Part shown: positions 34,643 to 48,429 of the stretch, in pieces | Position numbering within the stretch: the first letter of the stretch is position 1 | Layout: the number at the start of each line of letters is the position of its first letter | DNA from: Haematobia irritans | Taxonomy: Eukaryota > Arthropoda > Insecta > Diptera > Muscidae | NCBI RefSeq assembly: GCF_050003625.1 | Contig: NC_134398.1 | Location: 202,672,583 to 202,736,582, forward strand | DNA length: 64,000 nt | Direction: 5' to 3' | Made by a program: the position numbers and the translations under genes | The notes under the pieces: model-generated | Databases searched by the model: none | Told to the model about the DNA's origin: nothing | Seen by the model: only the letters and a program-made list of their open reading frames with translations

Positions 34643-36080
34643 CAAAATTTTATTTCTATAGAAAATTTTTGCAAAATTTTATTTGTACAGAAAATTTTAT
34701 GAACATTTTATTTGTATAAAAAATTTTATAAAATTTTTATTTCTATAAAAATTTTTGTCAAAATTTCATTTCTATAGAAAATTTTTGCAAAATTTTATTT
34801 GTATAGAAAATTTTTGCAAAATTTTATTTGTATAGAAAATTTTATCAAAATTTTATTTCTATAGAAAATTGTATCAAAATTTTATTTCTATAGAAAATTG
34901 TATCAAAATTTTATTTCTATAGAAAATTTTGTCAAAATTTTAGTTCTATAAAAAAATTTTGTCAAAATTTTATTTCTATAGAAAATTTTGTCAAAATTTT
35001 ATTTCTATAGAAAATTTTGTCAAAATTTCCAATTTTGTCAAAATTTCATTTTAATAGAAAATTTTTCTAAAATTTAATTTCTATAGAAAATTTTTGCAAA
35101 ATTTTATTTGTATAGAAAATTATAGCAAAATTTTATTTTTATAGAAAATTTTGTCAAAATTTTATTTCTATAGAAAATTTTTGCAAAATTTTATTTGTAT
35201 AGAAAATTTTATGAAAATTTTATTTGTATAGAAAATTTTATAAAAATTTTATTTCTATAGAAAATTTTTCTAAAATTTAATTTCTATAAAAATTTTTGCA
35301 AAATTTTATTTGTATAGAAAATTTGATCAAAATTTTATTTCTATAGAAAATTGTATCAAAATTTTATTTCTATAGAAAATTTTGTCAAAATTTTAGTTTA
35401 TAGGAAGTTTTGTCCAAATTTCATGTCTATAGAAAATTTTTCTAAAATTTAATTTCTATGGAAATTTTTTGCAAAATTTTATTTGTATAGAAAATTTTAT
35501 CAAAATTTTATTTCTATAGAAAATTGTATCAAAATTTTATTTCTATAGAAAAATTGTGTCAAAATTTTAGTTCTTTAGGAAATTTTGTAAAATTTTATTT
35601 CTATAAAACATTTTTTTTTAAGTTAATTTCTATGAAAATTTTTGCAAAATTTTGTTTTTATAGAACTTTTTATCAAACATTTTTTTCTATAGAAAATTGT
35701 GTCAAAATTTTATTTCTATAGAAAATTTTGTCAAAATTTTATATCTATAGAAAATTTTTTCATAATTTTATATCTATAGAAAATTTTTTCATAATTTTAT
35801 TTCTATAGGAAATGTTGTCAAAATTTTATTTCTATAGAAAATTTTGTCAAAATTTCATGTCGATTTAAAATTTTGTAAAAATTTGTGTCTATAGAAAATT
35901 TTGTCAATATTTTATTTCTACAGAAAATTTTGTCAAAATCTTATTTCTATACAAAATTTTTGTAAAATTTTATTTCTATAGCAAATGTTGTCAAAATTTT
36001 ATTTCTACAGAAAATTTTTGTCAAAATCTGATTTCTATTCAAATTTGTTGTAAAATTTTATTTCTATAGAAAATTTTTAT
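34643..36080 (+). repeat. 29-bp array, block 6
   Basis: About 45 monomers with recurrent variants (tttgtatagaaaatttt and ttgtatcaaaa), some organised in ~300-bp duplicated groups. Frames such as 35524-35721 are satellite read-through. Confidence 0.88.
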
Positions 36081-37466
36081 AATTTAATTATTATAAATTA
36101 CAATATATATATTTTTTTAATTTATTTGCCTTTTTTACATATAGTTCCATTTGCAATTCTACGCTACCTGTATATATTCTGCATATTTCATTTACTATGC
36201 AATTCTATGTGTTCGATTGTACCTTCATACAAAAAAATATACATAAAAAAAATATTATGCCTCTCGAATGAATTTTACTTTGCATTCCATTGAAATGATT
36301 TAATTGAGCCATTTTTAGATTGAGCTTATTTGTAAATTGTTTTCAAATGAAAATTTCGTAATATAATTAAATTTAATTTGTATTCTAATGTTTCTGTAAT
36401 GTTTATATGTAAATACTTTGAGGTTGTTTGGCTTTGTTTGGGTTTCTTATGCCTTAGTCGTTTTTGTTTTTCTTGGTTACAATGAACTCTGATGTTTTTG
36501 AAACCGTACAAATTCTGGCAATCACTGCAAACACTATGATCAGTAATGCAGATATTTATCGTTTATTTGGTCAGTCTGTTAATTCGTAAGTCTGATAGTG
36601 AGAGGTGGTTGAATAATTGCACGGCCGCTTAGTGTGATAGTATATCAAATGTCCCACGAAAAGGATCCAGTTTTTGGGACGAAAACAATAAAAAATCCGA
36701 AACTGTAGTGATCTCTTTTTTTGTTCACTTGTTTGATAAATGATCAAATTTAGCTAAGCGAAATAAACGTGCATCAGCAAAATAAGTGACCACAAAAACA
36801 AGAAAACGAACCATCAATAGTTGCCAGAAACTTCACGTTAACCTTTTTGGCATGGTTAACATAAGCCAAGTAAAAAATGTTGAACCCCAAATGATTGTGG
36901 CGTTTAAATTTGAAAATGCATTTGACGCAATATCCCTAAGAAAAACAATTTGAAAAGGCAAAACTAGAATAGAGAGCCAAGTGTCGAAACAAACAATCTC
37001 TGTGTGCGCCCAAAGCCAAAGAAGATGGTAAAATCTTTATGGGATAATAGTCGAAATTATTTTTGGTCCCAATTGCATCAATCCCAAATGGTGGTGGTGG
37101 TCGTCGTGGCATATACAAAAAAATAACAAGGAACAAATAATTTTCTAAAAATGTTACCGATGTCGCTGTAATCGTCATTATTGGCGAATAGTTTTCATTT
37201 TGTTTGGTCATTTTGCTTATGACCACAAAGAAAATTAGCCATTGAAAAAAATTTGTATTTAAAGTCTGTCATAGTCATTGCCTAGACTGTCATAGATTAT
37301 TATTAATATTTTATATTTACGAATTCAATTAAAAGCGAAAATTAAATTTGTATGTAATAAAGCCAAGTAAAACGGTATATTTTTATGACTCTTAAATTTT
37401 ATTGTTCAAAAGCAAAAACATCAAAAATAACGCAAAATTTTATAATAAGACTTGTTTGAATTCCTT
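36081..37466. other. Unique noncoding stretch
   Basis: Single-copy AT-rich sequence. The 96-codon minus frame at 36936-37226 has no recognisable domain, no Kozak-type start and no splice context. Nothing else is supported. Confidence 0.4.
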
Positions 37467-37472
37467 TAGCAC

Positions 37473-38252
37473 AGAGCCACTGTGGTGCAATGGTTAGCAA
37501 GCCCCCTCCTTGCATATATAAGGTCGTGGGTTCATTCCTGCTTCGATCGAATACCAAAAAGTTTTCCAGCGGTGTATCGTCCCACCTCATTCTGAGTGTT
37601 TGAAAGCTTCTCTAAGTGGTTTCACTGCAATGTGGAACACCGTTCGGACTCGGCTATAACATGGAATCGGGCAGCACTCAGTGATAAAAGAGAAGTTCAC
37701 CACTGTGGTATCACAACACTATGGGAAATTGGTGCAAATTGCACAGACGGACATATCACAGGACCGGTAACGGTGCTCCCGGTTGTCGCAAATTTTAAAT
37801 AGTCATAATTTATTGATTTCCATACTAGCTTGAAATTAAAATTTTATTGGATATACACATTTAGTGAAATATGATTATCAGAATAACCTATTGTTCAACA
37901 TAGTTCGAATGGTTTTCACTTCTGATGCGATTCGTGCCAAAACGGAAACATATTCCCAATAGTTTGCACGAAGCGGGTTCATGAGTACCTGTTTATGAGG
38001 TGCTCCTACTAAATTTTCCCAGTACGTGTCCTTTGGAATGAGTCCAAGACGTGTCGTAAAGTGTAAATTTACCCCATCAATGACAAACCCATGTTAAAGT
38101 GACCGGTCCCTTCCATACGTTTTGACCAGAACTGGGACTGGTCCATACATACCAGGGACTAGTCCTGTACTGGTCCTGTGGATGATCCATTCTCCGTAGG
38201 GAATGGACAGAATAGTCTAAGTGAGCGTGACACATCGGACTGCCACCTAGCC
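37473..38252 (+). mobile_element. tRNA-derived SINE interrupted by another element
   Basis: The SINE head (gagccactgtggtgcaatgg, B-box variant gggttcattcc) and body occupy 37473-37716. The 3' remainder, aatggacagaatagtctaag to gccacctagc, is at 38202-38252. The 485 bp between are a separate insertion. The body lacks the ggctataaaaaggagg to cattgagctta part, a short internal deletion near 37660. A tagcac repeat flanks it (37467-37472 and 38253-38258), a short probable target duplication. The degraded B-box and internal deletion indicate an old copy. Confidence 0.85.
37717..38201. mobile_element. MITE-like insertion inside the SINE (outer family)
   Basis: It begins cactatgggaaattgg and ends with the near-complement, ccattctccgtaggg, so it has short inverted ends of about 16 bp. 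It shares its body with 15056-15890 in reverse. The insertion point splits the SINE phrase tcacaa|tggactg, with aa retained on both sides, so the target duplication is at most 2-3 bp. The 3' part has an internal run of gactggtcc / gactagtcc / actggtcc repeats near 38140-38180. There is no protein, so it is non-autonomous; the superfamily is uncertain. Confidence 0.75.
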
Positions 38253-38380
38253 TAGCACGAAATGTTGCCCTCACAGGCTACATGAAAATGGCTCTGCAGT
38301 ATTTTTGCCCATTCCCGTCGAAGCGCCGTCTTGAGATGATTTGGTCCAAGAGATTACGATGACGGTTGCCATTTTTTTCA

Positions 38381-40830
38381 AAACTTTTTTTCTATAAATT
38401 TTTTTGCAAGATTTTATTTCTATAGAAAATTTTCTCAATTTTATTTCTATAGAAAATTTTGACAAAATTGTATTTCCATAGAAAATTTTTGCAAAATTTT
38501 ATTTCTAGAGAAAATTTTTCTAACATTTTATTTCCATAGAAAATTTTTGCAATTTTTTTTTTTATAGAAAATTTTTCAATTTTATTTTTATAAATTTTTT
38601 TGCAAGATTTTTTTTCTATAGAAAATTTTTGCAAAATTTTATTTCTATAGAAAATTTTTGCAAAACTTTATTTCTAGAGAAATTTTTTCTAACATTTTAT
38701 TTCTATAGAAAATTTTTGCAACATTTATTTTTATAAACAATTTTTGCAACATTTTATTTCTATAGAAAATTTTTGCAAAATTGTATTTGTATACCAATTA
38801 ATCTCAAAATTTAATTTATATATAAAATTTTTAACATTTTATTTCTATAGAAAATTTTTTGTCAACATTTATTTTTATAAAAAAATTTTGCAACATTTGC
38901 TTCTATAGAAAATTTTAGCAAAATTTTATTTCTATAGAAAATTTTCTCAAAATTGTATTTCTATAGAAAATTTTCCTAAAATTTTATTTCTATAGAAAAT
39001 TTTCTCAAAATTTTATTTGTATAGAAATTATTTTAAAAATTTTATTTCTATAGAATTTTTTCTCAAAATTTAACTTTTATACAAATTTTTTGCAAACTCG
39101 ACTTCTACAGAAAATTTTTGCAAAATTTCATTTGTGTATAAAATGTTCCTAAAATTTTATTTCTATAGAAAATTTTGCCAAAATTTTATTCCTATAGAAA
39201 ATTTTGTCAACATTTATTTTTATAAAAATTTTTTTTCAAAAACTTATTTGTATTGAAAATTTTTGCAATTTTGTATTTCTATAGAAATTATTCTCAAAAT
39301 TTTATTTCTATAGAAAATTTTTGCAGAATTTTGCTTCTATGAAAATTTTTTTACAAAATTGTCTTTCTATAGATAATTATTCTCAAAATTTTATTTCTAT
39401 AGAAATTATTTTCAAAATTTTATTTCTATAGAAAATTTTCTCAACATTTTATTTCTATAGAAAATTTTGTCAACATTTATTTTTATAAAATTGTAAATAG
39501 AAATTGTATTTCTATAGAAAATTTTCCTAAAATTTTATTTCTATAGAAAATTTTCTCAAAATTTTATTTGTATAGAAATTATTTTAAAAATTTTATTTCT
39601 ATAGAATTTTTTTCTCAAAATTTAATTTTTATACAAATTTTTTGCAAACTTGACTTCCACAGAAAATTTTTGCAAAATTTCATTTGTGTAGAAAATGTTC
39701 CTAAAATTTTATTTCTATAGAAAATTTTGCCAAAATTTTATTTCTATAGAAAATTTGTCAACATTTATTTTTATAAATTTTTTTTTTCAAAAACTTATTT
39801 GTATTGAAAATTTTTGCAATATTGTATATCTATAGAAATTATTCTCAAAATTTTATTTCTATAGAAAATTTTTGCAGAATTTTGTTCTTATGAAATTTTT
39901 TTGCAAAATTCTTCAAAATTTCAAATTTCAAAATTTTATTTCTATAGAAATTATTTTCAAAATTTTATTTCTATAGAAAATTTTCTCAACATTTTATTTC
40001 CATAGAAAATTTTGTCAACATTTATTTTTATAAAAAACATTTTATTTCTATAGAAAATTTTAGCAAAATTTTGTTTCTATGAAAATTTTTGCAAAATTAT
40101 ATTTCTATAGAAATTATCCTTAAAATTTTATTTCTATAGAAAATTTTCTCAAAATTTTATTTCTATAGAAAATTTTCCCAAAATTTTATTTCTATAGAAA
40201 ATTTTTCAAAATTTTATTTGTGCAGAATATATTCCTTAAATTTTATTTTTATAGAAAATTTTTGCAAAATTTTATTTCTATAGAAAATTTTTGCGAAATT
40301 TTATTTCTATAGAAAATTTTAGCAAAATTTTATTTTAATAATTAGATAAAATGTTATTTCTATAGAAAATTTTGTCAACATTTATTTTTATAAAAAGTTT
40401 TTTTTTTTTTCAAAATTTTATTTGTATTGAAATTTTTGAAAATTATATTTCTATAGAAATTATTCTCAAAATGTTATTTCTATACCAAATTTTCTCAAAA
40501 TTTTATTTCTATAAAATTTTTTTTTCAAAATTTTATTTCTATAGCAAATTTTCTAAAAATTTTATTTTTATAAAAAAATGTAGCAAACTTTACGTCTACA
40601 GAAAATGTTTGCAAAATTTCATTTGTAAGAAATTGTTTCTAAAATTTTATTTCTATAGAAAATTTTGCCAAAATTTTATTTGTGCAGAAAATATTCCTTA
40701 AATTTTATTTCTATAGAAAAAGTTTTTTTTTCAACATTTTATTTGTATTGAAAATTTTTGCAAAATATTTTATTTTTGTAGAAAAATTTTCAAAAATTTT
40801 ATTTCTATAGAAAAATGTTGCCTTTTTTTG
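38381..40830 (+). repeat. 29-bp array, block 7, with ~550-bp higher-order repeat
   Basis: A group starting ttgtatttctatag, then ttttcctaaaattttatttc, runs from about 38953 and repeats from about 39503, with a partial third copy near 40500-40700. Shared order: ttgcaaact(c/t)gactt(c/t), catttgtgta, caacatttatttttataaa, caaaaacttatttgtattg. Frames such as 40372-40701 (109 codons) are read-through of Phe/Tyr/Lys-rich monomers. Confidence 0.9.
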
Positions 40831-40910
40831 TCCTCCCAAAGAAGTTCTTTATTTTAGCTGCACAGGAAGTTTATTTGAGTAAATTTTTTTTACAACATGT
40901 GTAAGAATGC

Positions 40911-41214
40911 TGGGAGCCACCGCGGTGGAATGGTTAGCATGCCCGCCTTGCACACACAAGGTCGTGGGTTCGATTCCTGCTTCGACCGAACACCAAAAAA
41001 TTGATCAGCGGTTGTTTCAAAGCTTCTCTATGTGGTTTCACTGCAATGTGGAACGCCGTTCGGACACGGCTATAAAAAGGAGGGCCCTTGTCATTGAGCT
41101 TAACATAGAATCGGGCAGCACTCAGTGATATCAGAGAAGTTTACCAATGTGGTATCACAATGGACTGAATAGTCTAAGTGAGCCTGATACATCGGGCTGC
41201 CACCTAACCTAACC
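40911..41214 (+). mobile_element. tRNA-derived SINE copy with target duplication
   Basis: The head starts gggagccaccgcggtgg, with B-box GGTTCGATTCC and tail cctaacctaacc. A 9-bp target duplication, taagaatgc, lies at 40902-40910 and 41215-41223. Compared with 6114 it lacks the segment between gatcagcggt and tttcaaagcttc. It lies at the edge of an older dispersed repeat (41224-41482). Confidence 0.9.
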
Positions 41215-41223
41215 TAAGAATGC

Positions 41224-41482
41224 ATTAAAACTCATAAAAAATTTTAAAAATTATTTATTTTTCAAAATATCACAAAATTTCTTAGTTCACTTCCAAACCA
41301 CTGAATTCACCTCACACCTTAAGAAGCGATGCGAATTCAGTGCAACGGCTGTTGAAACGGTGGACATCCGTCCTATGACAGGCCCATGTTTAATTCATCG
41401 CTTCTGCGCCAATTTTGCACCACTTCCGGATGTAAAAAGAACATTTTCACTACTTTTTTTGGCGACGCTTTTTTGGTGGATA
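41224..41482 (-). mobile_element. Inner-family dispersed repeat, second copy
   Basis: The reverse complement aligns along its length with 15287-15545 (gcgtcgccaaaaaa, tccg(g)aagtggtgcaaaatt, gcatc(g/a)cttctt(a/t)aggtgt). The outer end here is ggcgacgcttttttggtgg. No protein; a small non-autonomous element. The SINE at 40911 inserted at its far side. Confidence 0.65.
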
Positions 41483-41499
41483 GTTTAAGTTTTCTTTGT

Positions 41500-42600
41500 A
41501 TTTGCAAACTTTTATAGAACATTTTTACATAATTTAATTTCTATAGAATATTTTTCCAAAAATTTATTTCTATATATAATTTTTGAAAATTTTTAGTTCT
41601 ATTGAAATTGTTTGCAAAATTTTATTTCTTAAGAAATTTTGTTTCTGTAGAAAATTTTGTCGAAATTTTATAGAAAATTGTTGAAAATTTTATTTGTATA
41701 GAAAATGTTCTCAAAATTTTAATTCTATAGAAAATTTTCTCTGAACTGTATTTCTGTAGAAAATTTTCTCAAAATTGTATTTCTTTAAAAAATTTTCGTA
41801 AAATTTTATTTCTATAAATTTTTTTTTTGAAAAATGTTGTTCCTATATTATTTCAGAAAATAAAAAAATCATAAAATTTTACTAAAACCAAATTTTCTAT
41901 AAACAAAATTTGCAAAATTTTAAGAAAATTTTTACAAAATTTTACTTCTATAAATATATTTGCAAAATTTTATTTCTAAAGAAAATTGTTGAAAAAAATT
42001 TGTTTGTATGTTATTTCAGAAAAGAGAAAAAATGAACCATACTTTTTTTTAAATTCAAATTTCATATAGTCTTTTGTAATATAATTTAAGTTTATCTTTC
42101 GATTTTGGTCCCACAATAAGACACTTTAATCACTTTTGACAACCTAAAAATATAGAAATTTGTGCAAATTTTTTTTGTGTAAAAATTTTTTTTGTATCTA
42201 TATTTTTTATACCTAAAGGAAATTGTTGCAAACTTTTATTGCTATAGAAAATTTTCTCACAATTTTGTTCGTATAAAAATTTTTCTCAAAGTTTTATTGC
42301 TATAGAAAATTTTGTCACAATTTTATTGCTGTAAAAATTTTTGTCAACATTTTATTGCTATAGGAAATTTTGTCAATTTTTTTCTATTGAAAATATTTCA
42401 CAATTTTATTTCTATAGAAAAATTTTCACAATTTTATTTCTATAGAAAATTTTTTCAAAATTTTATTTCTATAGAAGTTTTTGTAAATTTTTTTTGTATA
42501 GAAAATTTTGTCAAAATTATATTTCTATAGAAAAGTTTGTAAAAATTATATTTCTTTAGAAAATTTTGTCAAAGTTTTATTTTTATGGAAAATCTATTTC
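41500..42600 (+). repeat. 29-bp array, block 8 (degenerate)
   Basis: Irregular monomers. A non-array phrase, tttcatatagtcttttgtaa, then ttt(g/c)gattttggtc-like and aatcactt(t/a)tg(a/c)caacct, occurs near 42060-42150 and again near 42636-42755, a duplication offset of about 575 bp. Confidence 0.8.
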
Positions 42601-42756
42601 AGAAAAAATGAATCATAAAATTCTACTAAAGTCAAATTTCATATAGTCTTTTGTAATATAGTTTAAGTTTTCCAATTTTGGTCTCACATTTGTGACGTCT
42701 AATTATTGCCTTCATTCACTTCAAATAAGAGACGTTAATCACTTATGCCAACCTAT

Positions 42757-44150
42757 GACGACGAAGAGCAAATACCACGAATATTTGTCGTTCACATTTT
42801 TTTCTTTACATTTCTGTCATGAGATGATGATCATTATGAGCTCAGGGGGGGGAAGAAGAATTGTAGGTGGTACTAATGACTAAAAATAACACTTTGGAGT
42901 ATGTTTTCATTAATTATTAATAATATTTAATTGAGTGAAAATAGAATTTCGTGACTTGTTATTTACGTGCAAGTCAAAGATTTTCTATTTGGTGTGAGTT
43001 CAAAAAAGTCATAACGATTAATGAATGGCGAAAGAGGTTAAGAAAGATTAATTGACAAAGGTCGAAAGCGATTAACCAATAACGAAGACAAAATGCCAAT
43101 ATTCTTTAATGAATTCTTTCGATAAATAATAAAGTTTGAAAATTGTTTGAATTCAACATAATTTCAAACCTGAGAAGATTCAACTTGATTTCAAACATTT
43201 GACTTCTAAGTGATTTCAAAGGTTTGAAATACTTGTTACAATTGAAGATTTAGTATATATAATTTGATATTTGGTGCTATATATAATGATATTATATGAT
43301 TTTCCATTAAATGAATTTCCCATCAATATTTTTTCCTCTGTTGAGTCACATCACATTTTTCTGACTAATTCATAATAATGCATATTTTTCAGTAATTATT
43401 AATGCAATGCTCTCTTGACCATCTCAAGCGAAATGACTGGATTTTCCGTGGCCATATCATCCATTAATTTCGTTGTCATTTACCTTGTGTTCTGATGCTA
43501 CTACGAATAGACATCAAAAACATTTTCTATGAAATTTTCCCCTACCAAAAAAAATCTTAAGTGGAAAAACCTGTGCGGAATTATTAATAAGCAAAGAATG
43601 TTTTAAATTAAAGACAAGTGGGTAATTTAAAAGAAAATTATTTTGGCAGCCATTGATTAGCTTTTATATAGAAAATTCTACTAAAAATTATTAAATATTT
43701 CGTTAGTCACATAAAAGTTGAAAAACATGGCCAGCCACTTGTTAGTTTGTACAGCTGCCAGAAAATCGAATATATACAATTTTCCAAAGATTTGCCATTT
43801 TGCTTCATACATTATTCAATACACTATGTGTTTTTTTTCGTTTGCTATACTAGAAATATTAATAATTCTAAAGAAAGATGACCAAAAAGTTGAATCATAT
43901 AAACAAAATTTCTTCGGTCACATTCGTTGACTGGTGTTTTTGTTTTTACAAAAGCTATAAATTTTATTCCTTATTTTTATAAACAAACAGAATGTATATT
44001 TCATCTACAATGAAAAATTGTATTGCATTATGAATACAATCAGGGTGGTATGATAAGTGAAGTTTTATATTTTATTTTTTAAGAATAATAAATTAAGTTT
44101 ATCTAACAAAAAAGATAGAAGAAAATAATTATAATTAGAAAAATAATTAG
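42757..44150. other. Unique noncoding stretch
   Basis: Single-copy sequence with no supported gene. Around 43135-43220 the words tttgaaattc, atttcaaac and tttcaaa recur in both orientations, a local low-complexity patch. Small frames (42692-42883 and 43718-43930) lack domains and splice context. Confidence 0.4.
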
Positions 44151-46500
44151 AAAATAATCCTAAAATTATATTTCTATTTTATTTCTACAAAAAAATTTCT
44201 CAAAATGTTATTTATATAGAAAAAAAAAATTTATTTTTATTTCTATAGAAAATGTTCTCAAAATTTTATTCATACAATAAATTTTTGCCAAATTTTATTT
44301 CTAAAGACATTTTTGCAAAATATAACTTCTATAGAAGCTTTCGTTAAAATTTTATTTCTATAGAAAAATGTCTCAAAATTTTATTTCTGTAGAATATTTT
44401 TGAAAAAAAAAAAAAAAATATTTCCGTAGAACTTTTTGCTAGAAAATTTTCTCAAAATTGTGTTTATATATTTTTTATTCTTATTTCTATTATTGTGAAC
44501 AATTTTATTTCTATAGAAATTTTATTTCTATAAAAATTTTATTTCAATATAAAAGTTTTGAAAATTTTTATATCTATAAAAAAATTTTCAAAACTTATAT
44601 TTTTATAGAAAAATTTACCAATTTTTTTTCGATTGTAGATATTTGCAAAATATTATTTTTATAGAAAAATTTTGACAAATTTTATTTCTATAGCAAATTG
44701 TGTCAAAATTTTGCTTCTAAAGCAAAATTTTATAGAAGTTTTTGCAAAATTTTATTTCTATAATTTTTTTGTTTGCAATTGTAATAGAATATTTTTGAAA
44801 AAAAAAAATATATATTTCTGTATAAATTTTTGCCAAAAGTTATTTCTATAGAGGATTCTGCCAAAAATTTGTTTCTCTAGAAAATTTTCCCAAAATTATG
44901 TTTATATATTTTTTATTTTTATATTTATTATTGTGAAAAATTTTATTTCCATAGAAATTTTATTTCTATAAAAATTTTATTTCAATATAAAAGTTTTGGA
45001 AATTTTTATTTCTATTAAAAAATTTTCAAAAATGTTATTTTTATAGCAAATTTTACCAATTTTTTTTCTATTGAAGACATTTGCAAAATGTTATTTTTAT
45101 AGAAAAATTTTGCCAAATTTTATTTCTATAGTAAATTGTGTCAAAATTTTGCTTCTATAGCAAAATTTTATAGAAGCTTTTGCAAAATTTTATTTCTATA
45201 ATTTTTTTTGTTTGCAATTTTAATAGAATATTTTTGAAAAAAAAAAATATTTCTGTAGAAATTTGTGCCAAATTTTATTTCTATAGAAGATTGTTCCATA
45301 AATTTGTTTCTCTAGAAAATTTTCTCAAAATTTTGTTTTTTATTTTTATTTATATTTTTTTGAAAAATTTTATTTCTATAAAAATTTTATTTCAATATAA
45401 AAGTTTTGAAAATTTTTATTTCTATAAAAAAATCCAAAAATTTTATTTTTATAGAAAATTTTACCAATTTTTTTTCTATTGAAGATATTTGCAAAATATT
45501 ATTTTTATAGAAAATTTTTGCCAAATTTTATTTCTATAGCAAATTGTGTCAAAATTTTGCTTCTATAGCAAAATTTTATAGAAGTTTTTGCAAAATTTTA
45601 TTTCTATAATTTTTTTTTTGTTTGCAATTTTAATAGAATATTTTTGAAAAAAAAAAATACATTTCTGTAGAAATTTTTGTCAAATTTTATTTCTATAGAA
45701 GATTGTGCCAAAAATTTGTTTCTCTAGAAAATTTTCTCAAAATTTTGTTTATATATTTTTTATTTTTATTTATATTATTTTGAAAAATTTTATTCCTATA
45801 GAAATTTTATTTCATTAAAAATTTTATTTCAATATAAAAGTTTTGAAAATTTTTATTTCTATAAAAAATTTTCAAAAATTTTATTTTTATTGAAAATTTT
45901 ACCATTTTTTTTCTATTGAAGATAATTGCAAAATATTATTTTTATAGAAACATTTTGCCAAATTTTATTTCTATAGCAAATTGTGTCAATATTTTTCTTC
46001 TATAGCAAAATTTTATACAAGCTTTTGCAAAATTTTATTTCTATAATTTTTTTTTGTTTGCAATTTTAATAGAATATTTTTGAAAAAAAAAAAAAATACA
46101 TTTCTGTAGAAATTTTTGCCAAATTTTATTTCTATAGAAGATTGTGCCAAAAATTTGTTACTCTAGAAAATTTTCTCAAAATTTTGTTTATATATTTTTT
46201 ATTTTCATTTATATTATTATATTATTTTAATCGAAAATGTTTCGAAGATTTTATTTCAATATAAAAGTTTTGAACATTTTTATTTCTATAAAAATTCAGA
46301 AATTTTATTTTTATAGAAAATTTTACCAATTTTTTTTCTATTGAAGATATTTGCAAAATATTATTTTTATAGAAAAATTTTGCCAATTTTTTTTTCTATA
46401 GCAAATTGTATCAAAATTTTGCCTATTGCAAAATTTTATCGAAGTTTTTGCACAATTTTGTTTCTATAATTTTTTATTTTTTTTTTTAGCAAAATTTGAT
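44151..46500 (+). repeat. 29-bp array, block 9, with ~430-bp higher-order repeat
   Basis: Five composite units. The landmark tatatattttttatt(t/c)tta(t) occurs near 44465, 44903, about 45337, 45752 and 46190 (spacing 413-438 bp). Each is followed by a aatataaaagttttg phrase, ctattgaagatatttgc, and ataattttttttgtttgcaa with a following poly-A phrase (gaatatttttgaaaaaaa). Strong order conservation shows amplification of the composite. Confidence 0.88.
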
Positions 46501-48410
46501 TTCTACAGAAAATTTTGCCAAAAAGTTCTTTTGTTTAAAAAATTTTGCCAAAATTTTATTACTATTGAAAATTTTTGCAAAATATTATTTCTATAGAAAT
46601 TTTTGCAACATTTTATTTCTATAGAAAATTTTGTCAAAATTTTATTTCTATAGAAAATTTTGTAAAAATTTTATTTCTAAGAAAATTTTGTCAAAATTTT
46701 ATTTCTAAGAAAATTTTGTCAAAATTTTATTATTTTTTTTTCAAATGATTAAAGAATAAACCAACAATAACAAAACAAAAAAAAATATTTCTATAGAAAA
46801 CTTTCTGAAAATTTTATTTCTATATAGAAAATTTTGTCCACATTTTGTTCCTATAGAAAAATTTATTTTTATAGAAAATTTGGTTAAAATTTTATTTCTA
46901 AAGAAAATTTTGTCCATATTTTTTTCATATACAACATTTTGTCCAAATTTTATTTCTATAGAAATTTTTGCAACATTTTATTTCTATAGAAAATTTTGTT
47001 AAAATTTTTTTTTAATAGAAAATTTTGTTAAAATTTTTTTTAATAGAAAATTTTGTAAAAATTTTATTTCTATAGAAAATTTTGAAAAAATTTTATAATT
47101 TTTTTAAAATGATTGAAGAATAAACCAACAATAAAAAAACAAAAAAAAATATTTCTATAGAAAACTTTCTCAAATTTTTTTTTTATATAGAAAATTTTGT
47201 CCACATTTTGTTCCTATAGAAAATTTTGTCAATTTTATTGCTATAGAAAATTTTGTTTCTAAAAAAAAATTTGTCAATATTTTATTCTATACAACATTTT
47301 GTCGAAATTTTATTTCTATAAAAAATGTTGTCAAAATTTTATTTCTATAGAAAATTTTGTTAAAATTTTATTTCTGTAGAAAATTTTGTCAAAATTTTAT
47401 TTCCATAGAGAATTTTGTCAATATTTTATTTATATAGAAAATTTTGTCATAATTTTATTCTATAGAAAATTTTGTTAAAATTTTATTTCTAAGGAAAATT
47501 TTGTTAATATTTTATTTTATACAACATTTTGTCGAAATTTTATTTCTATAGAAAATTTTGTCAAAATTTTATTTCTACAGAAAATTTTGTCGAAATTTTA
47601 TTTCTATAGAAAATTCTGTTAAAATTTTATTTCTATAGAAAATTTTGTCAATATTTTATTCCTATACAACATTTTGTCAAAATGTTATTCCTATAGAAAA
47701 TTTAGTCAAAATTTTATTCCTATAGAAATTGTCAAACTTTTATTTCTATAGAAAATTTACTTAAAATGTATTTTCATGCATTTCAACAGAAAACTTTTAA
47801 GAAAATTATTTCTATAGAATATTTATGAAATATTTTATTTCTATGAAGAAAAAATATATCTATAGAAAATATTCTTGAAAAAGTATTCCTATATAAAATT
47901 TTATTAAAAATTTTTCTATTAAACATTTTTGCAAACTTTTATTTCTATAGAAAATTTTTGCAAAAAAATTTATTGAAAAATTTTGCCAAATTTTAATTCT
48001 ATAGAAATGTTTACAACATTATATTTCTCTAGTAAATATTCTCAAAATTGTATAAAAAATTTTCTCAAAATTGTGTTTTTATAGAAAATTTTCCAAAAAT
48101 GTATTTATTTATTTAGTTTAAAAAAATCATTTGCAGAGAAAAAAATTGCTAATTTTTTTTCTATAGAAATTTTCTGCAAAATTTTTAAAATTAAATTTAT
48201 GGAAAATAGTGTAAAAATAATATTTCTACAAAAATATTTGTCAAGCCTGTATTTCTAAAAATTACTTAAAAATTATTTCTAATGAAAATTTTGTCAACAT
48301 TTTATTTCTATTACAATTTTATTTCTATAGGAAATTTTTTCATAATTGTATTTCAATAGGAAAGTTTTGAAAAATTTTATTTCTTTAGAAAATTTTTGCT
48401 ATCTTCCACA
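46501..48410 (+). repeat. 29-bp array, block 10
   Basis: Monomers continue, with a ~365-bp duplication that includes aagaataaaccaacaataa followed by an A-rich phrase (46752 and 47117). The last 600 bp are increasingly degenerate. Confidence 0.85.
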
Positions 48411-48429
48411 TAGAAAGATCTTCCATAGA

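Noticed and set aside
36936..37226. 96-codon minus-strand frame
   Set aside because: No domain, no convincing start context and no splice sites; frames of this length occur by chance in this window.
40907..41128. 73-codon frame across the SINE at 40.9 kb (and 37596-37802)
   Set aside because: It coincides with the SINE body and follows the repeat, not a gene.
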